Positions 61,646 to 64,000 of a DNA stretch of 64,000 nt are shown here, piece after piece. This DNA is from Sporosarcina psychrophila (GTDB lineage: Bacteria > Bacillota > Bacilli > Bacillales_A > Planococcaceae), in assembly GCF_001590685.1 (NCBI RefSeq), contig NZ_CP014616.1:4153001-4217000 (forward strand), in the 5' to 3' direction. The notes below the pieces were generated by a model that did no database searches, was not told the DNA's origin, and saw only the letters and a list, made by a program, of their open reading frames with translations. Numbering within the stretch: the stretch's first letter is position 1; each line of letters opens with the position of its first letter. A program made the position numbers and the translations under genes.

Positions 61646-63703
61646 ATGCAACGGACAGTATATGTGAAACAGAAAAAAAGACGCTCGGCATTACGAAGGC
61701 TGTTGCTGCTATCCGTCACGATGATAATGGCGGTGCTGACCATCTTCCTATCGCTCAGGCTCTATGCTCAAATTACAGGCGCACCTTCTTTAAGCGTGCC
61801 AAAAGCTTCTGTCTTTCTTGATAAAGATGGCAAGCAAATTGGCGACCGGTTTTCCGCGGAACGACGGTACTGGGTAGACCTCGATGACATGTCACCGTTT
61901 CTAATCGATGCAGTCGTTGCGACAGAAGACAAGAATTTTTATAGCCACAACGGTTTTGATTATAGACGGATTGCAGGCGCCCTTTTGAAAGATGCGAAAT
62001 CCGGGCGCAAAGTCGAAGGAGCCAGCACAATTACCATGCAATATGCGAAAAACTTGTATTTGACGTTTGAAAAGACATGGAAACGGAAAATCACTGAAGC
62101 ACTTTATGCCTATCGAATGGAAATATTTTACGAAAAAGATGTCATCTTAGAAGGTTATTTGAATACTGTTTACTTCGGACATGGCATGTATGGTGTCGAG
62201 GCGGCAAGTAAGTTTTATTTCGGAAAGTCAGCAAAAGATCTGACGTTAGAGGAATCCGCCGTTATTACTGCCATCGCGAAAGGTCCTTCGGTTTATTCGC
62301 CTATTGAAAATCCCGAGAAATCGAGGGAACGAACATTGCTGGTATTGTCACTTATGGAGGCGCAAGGGTACATTACTGCGCGCCAAGAAGAACGGGCGAC
62401 GAACGAACAAATTACGTTAAAAAACCGCGAATGGGCTGACTCTAAGCGCGTTGCCCCTTATTTTCTGGATGAAGTGTGGCGTGAGGCTGAAAAAGTACTT
62501 GTAGCGAAAGGACGCTATCCGGCAGAAGGTGGTTGGACAATCCGGACAACGCTGGATCCACTTCACCAACAAGCCGCCGAAGAAACGATCGCTAAATGGA
62601 TGCCGGATAGCGGTTTACAAGTTGGGTTCATGTCGATAGAAACAGGAACGGGTGCAATCACATCGCTCATAGGTGGGATAAATTATACCGAAAGTCCGTT
62701 CAACCGGGCGACCCAAGCAAAGCGTCAGCCCGGCTCGGCGATGAAACCTATTTTGTATGCAGCTGCACTCGAAGATGGGTTCAGTCCACTGACATTTTTA
62801 TCGACGGAAAAAACCATTTTCACTTATGATGAAGGCCGTTCGACGTATGAACCAAACAATGTGAACGGTAAATTTGCTGGCCACCCTATCTCGCTTGCGC
62901 AGGCACTGGCTATTTCCGATAATATTTACGCAGTGAAAACGCTTGAAGATATCGGTTATAAGAAATTCAGCAAAATGGCTGAACGTCTTGGCGTTGACGG
63001 TGAATTCGAAGAATCTCCTGCAACCGCACTTGGCACTTCACTTGTCACACTTTCTGACATGACAAATGCCTATAACCGAGTTGCGTCAGGCGGTATCGAA
63101 ACAGTCCCAACGACGATTCTATCCATATCAGATGCAGACGGAAAAACGGTCTATGAACATCCGAAGCAAAGCAAGAAACATGTCATCAGCGAACAGGATG
63201 CATTTGTTCTTACTCATCTGATGACTGGTATGTTCGATCCAGTGTTCAACGATTATTCTACTGCCACTGGTTTATCTATGCGCTCAAAACAGACGCGGCC
63301 CTATGCAGCAAAATCTGGAACGACGATTTCGGATCAATACTTAATTGGCTACACCCCTTCACTAACGGCGGGGATTTGGACCGGATATGATGTCGGAAAG
63401 CAACTGACCGACACGACGGATAAAGCGGCATCGAAAAAAATATGGATCGACTTCATGGAGACCGTAAATCGCGGTCTTCCACCCGAACCGTTCATCCCTC
63501 CGAATGGAGTCAATGGCGTCATCATTGACGTTGACACAGGTGGTATCGCTGTAAATGAATGCGAGAAACAACGGCTTGTTTATGTAAAAGAAAAGGATAT
63601 GCCACAAAAGCTATGTACGGATAAAGTGCTACGAGAACAGCGCACAGTAGGCGAAACTGACGGGAAGAAGTTTGAACTATTTCCGTTTTCGTTTTTTGAG
63701 TGA
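61646..63703 (+). CDS. pbpG: Class A penicillin-binding protein, PbpG (PBP2d) type
   Basis: 685 residues from the ATG at 61646 (a Met at 61601 would add 15; neither has a strong ribosome-binding site). A basic N-terminus and one membrane helix (about 18-42) are followed by the glycosyltransferase domain (ATEDKNFYSHNGFDYRR with the catalytic Glu, GASTITMQYAKNLYL where Q is usual in place of M, and LEGYLNTVYFGHGMYG). The transpeptidase has PGSAMKP (Ser and Lys), SDN, and KSGTT. Closest by eye to B. subtilis PbpG, made in the forespore for spore peptidoglycan. ATATGATCGG array 3 begins within 15 bp of its stop. Confidence 0.88.
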   Translation: MQRTVYVKQKKRRSALRRLLLLSVTMIMAVLTIFLSLRLYAQITGAPSLSVPKASVFLDKDGKQIGDRFSAERRYWVDLDDMSPFLIDAVVATEDKNFYSHNGFDYRRIAGALLKDAKSGRKVEGASTITMQYAKNLYLTFEKTWKRKITEALYAYRMEIFYEKDVILEGYLNTVYFGHGMYGVEAASKFYFGKSAKDLTLEESAVITAIAKGPSVYSPIENPEKSRERTLLVLSLMEAQGYITARQEERATNEQITLKNREWADSKRVAPYFLDEVWREAEKVLVAKGRYPAEGGWTIRTTLDPLHQQAAEETIAKWMPDSGLQVGFMSIETGTGAITSLIGGINYTESPFNRATQAKRQPGSAMKPILYAAALEDGFSPLTFLSTEKTIFTYDEGRSTYEPNNVNGKFAGHPISLAQALAISDNIYAVKTLEDIGYKKFSKMAERLGVDGEFEESPATALGTSLVTLSDMTNAYNRVASGGIETVPTTILSISDADGKTVYEHPKQSKKHVISEQDAFVLTHLMTGMFDPVFNDYSTATGLSMRSKQTRPYAAKSGTTISDQYLIGYTPSLTAGIWTGYDVGKQLTDTTDKAASKKIWIDFMETVNRGLPPEPFIPPNGVNGVIIDVDTGGIAVNECEKQRLVYVKEKDMPQKLCTDKVLREQRTVGETDGKKFELFPFSFFE

Positions 63704-63710
63704 TTTTGGT

Positions 63711-64000
63711 GTTGAGGATATGATTGGTTGGTGTGGGATATGATCGGGTGGCGCTGGGTTATGATCGGTTTGCGCGGGATATGATCGGGCGGCACTGGTT
63801 ATGATCGGTTTGCGCGGGATATGATCGGACGGCACTGGATATGATCGGTTGGTGTGGGATATGATCGGGTGGCGCTGGGTTATGATCGGTTTGCGCGGGA
63901 TATGATCGGGCGGCACTGGTTATGATCGGGGCGAGTGGGATATGATCGGGCGGCGCTGGTTATGATCGGTTCGCGTGGGATATGATTGGTCAGGGCTCAT
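63711..64000. repeat. ATATGATCGG tandem array 3 (14 or more units, runs off the window)
   Basis: Cores begin at 63718, 63738, 63759, 63779, 63799, 63819, 63839, 63859, 63880, 63900, 63920, 63940, 63960 and 63980. Units alternate GGATATGATCGG and GGTTATGATCGG, with spacers such as TTTGCGCGG and GCGGCACTGG, so a 40-41 bp dimer is again the higher unit. It starts directly after the pbpG stop with no terminator between. Confidence 0.93.

Overview
The window looks like a chromosome segment of a spore-forming, low-to-middling GC Firmicute of the Bacillales, most likely the Planococcaceae (Sporosarcina or a close relative). The grounds are a gene order that closely follows the Bacillus subtilis spoIIQ-spoIID-murA-atp-upp-glyA-ywlG-rpiB-ywlE-mntP-ywlC-spoIIR-prmC-prfA-tdk-rpmE-rho-glpX-murAB-tal-fba-spo0F-ywjG-pyrG-rpoE stretch, sporulation genes with recognisable sigma-F promoters, and protein sequences of Bacillales type. 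The genus is an inference; no rRNA is present. Almost every gene lies on the minus strand. Only ywjG and the penicillin-binding protein gene at the right end are on the plus strand.

Layout. Positions 1-3.8 kb: spoIIQ (cut by the window edge), spoIID, murA, ywzB. 3.9-11.5 kb: the complete F1Fo ATP synthase operon atpIBEFHAGDC with a strong promoter and a long leader. 11.7-25.6 kb: wecB, upp, an LOV/EAL signalling gene, glyA, ywlG, rpiB, a chemoreceptor, ywlE, mntP, ywlC (sua5), spoIIR, prmC, prfA, tdk. 25.8-36.3 kb: rpmE, rho, glpX, murAB, tal, fba, an interrupted spo0F, ywjG, pyrG, rpoE, a small membrane protein. 36.7-47.5 kb: an acyl-CoA catabolic block (B12-dependent fused mutase icmF, a TetR regulator, two acyl-CoA dehydrogenases, 3-hydroxybutyryl-CoA dehydrogenase, thiolase, and the Fe-S oxidoreductase fadF). 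48-58.7 kb: a cobalamin salvage operon (btuF, btuC, a btuD-cbiZ fusion, cbiB, cobD, cobU, a shortened cbiP, cobS, cobC, a second cobU-like gene, pduO-type adenosyltransferase, cblT, cblS) behind a cobalamin riboswitch. It would supply the cofactor for IcmF. 59-64 kb: argS, ywiB, and a sporulation-type class A penicillin-binding protein.

The most unusual content is in three places. (1) Three tandem arrays of an ATATGATCGG core repeated every 20-21 bp lie at 33.0-33.5, 47.67-47.99 and 63.7-64.0 kb, always beyond the 3' end of a gene. At least three other intergenic repeat families (a GC-rich hairpin element, a GCGACAGGACGTCGC-type element, and a hairpin whose arms covary between two copies) are scattered around them. 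(2) spo0F carries an in-frame amber codon between its phosphoacceptor half and its switch half. (3) Two glutamine-dependent amidotransferases look impaired in their glutaminase part: pyrG has Gly where the nucleophile Cys should be, plus other changes at normally invariant sites, and cbiP lacks the whole glutaminase domain. A LOV domain without its photoactive Cys heads an EAL protein.

Regulation that can be read from the sequence includes the cobalamin riboswitch, a pyrG leader of the CTP-sensing attenuator type, sigma-F promoters for spoIIQ and spoIIR, a spo0F promoter with 0A-box-like sites, and a shared palindrome in front of the two beta-oxidation transcripts. No tRNA, rRNA, insertion sequence, prophage or CRISPR array was found.
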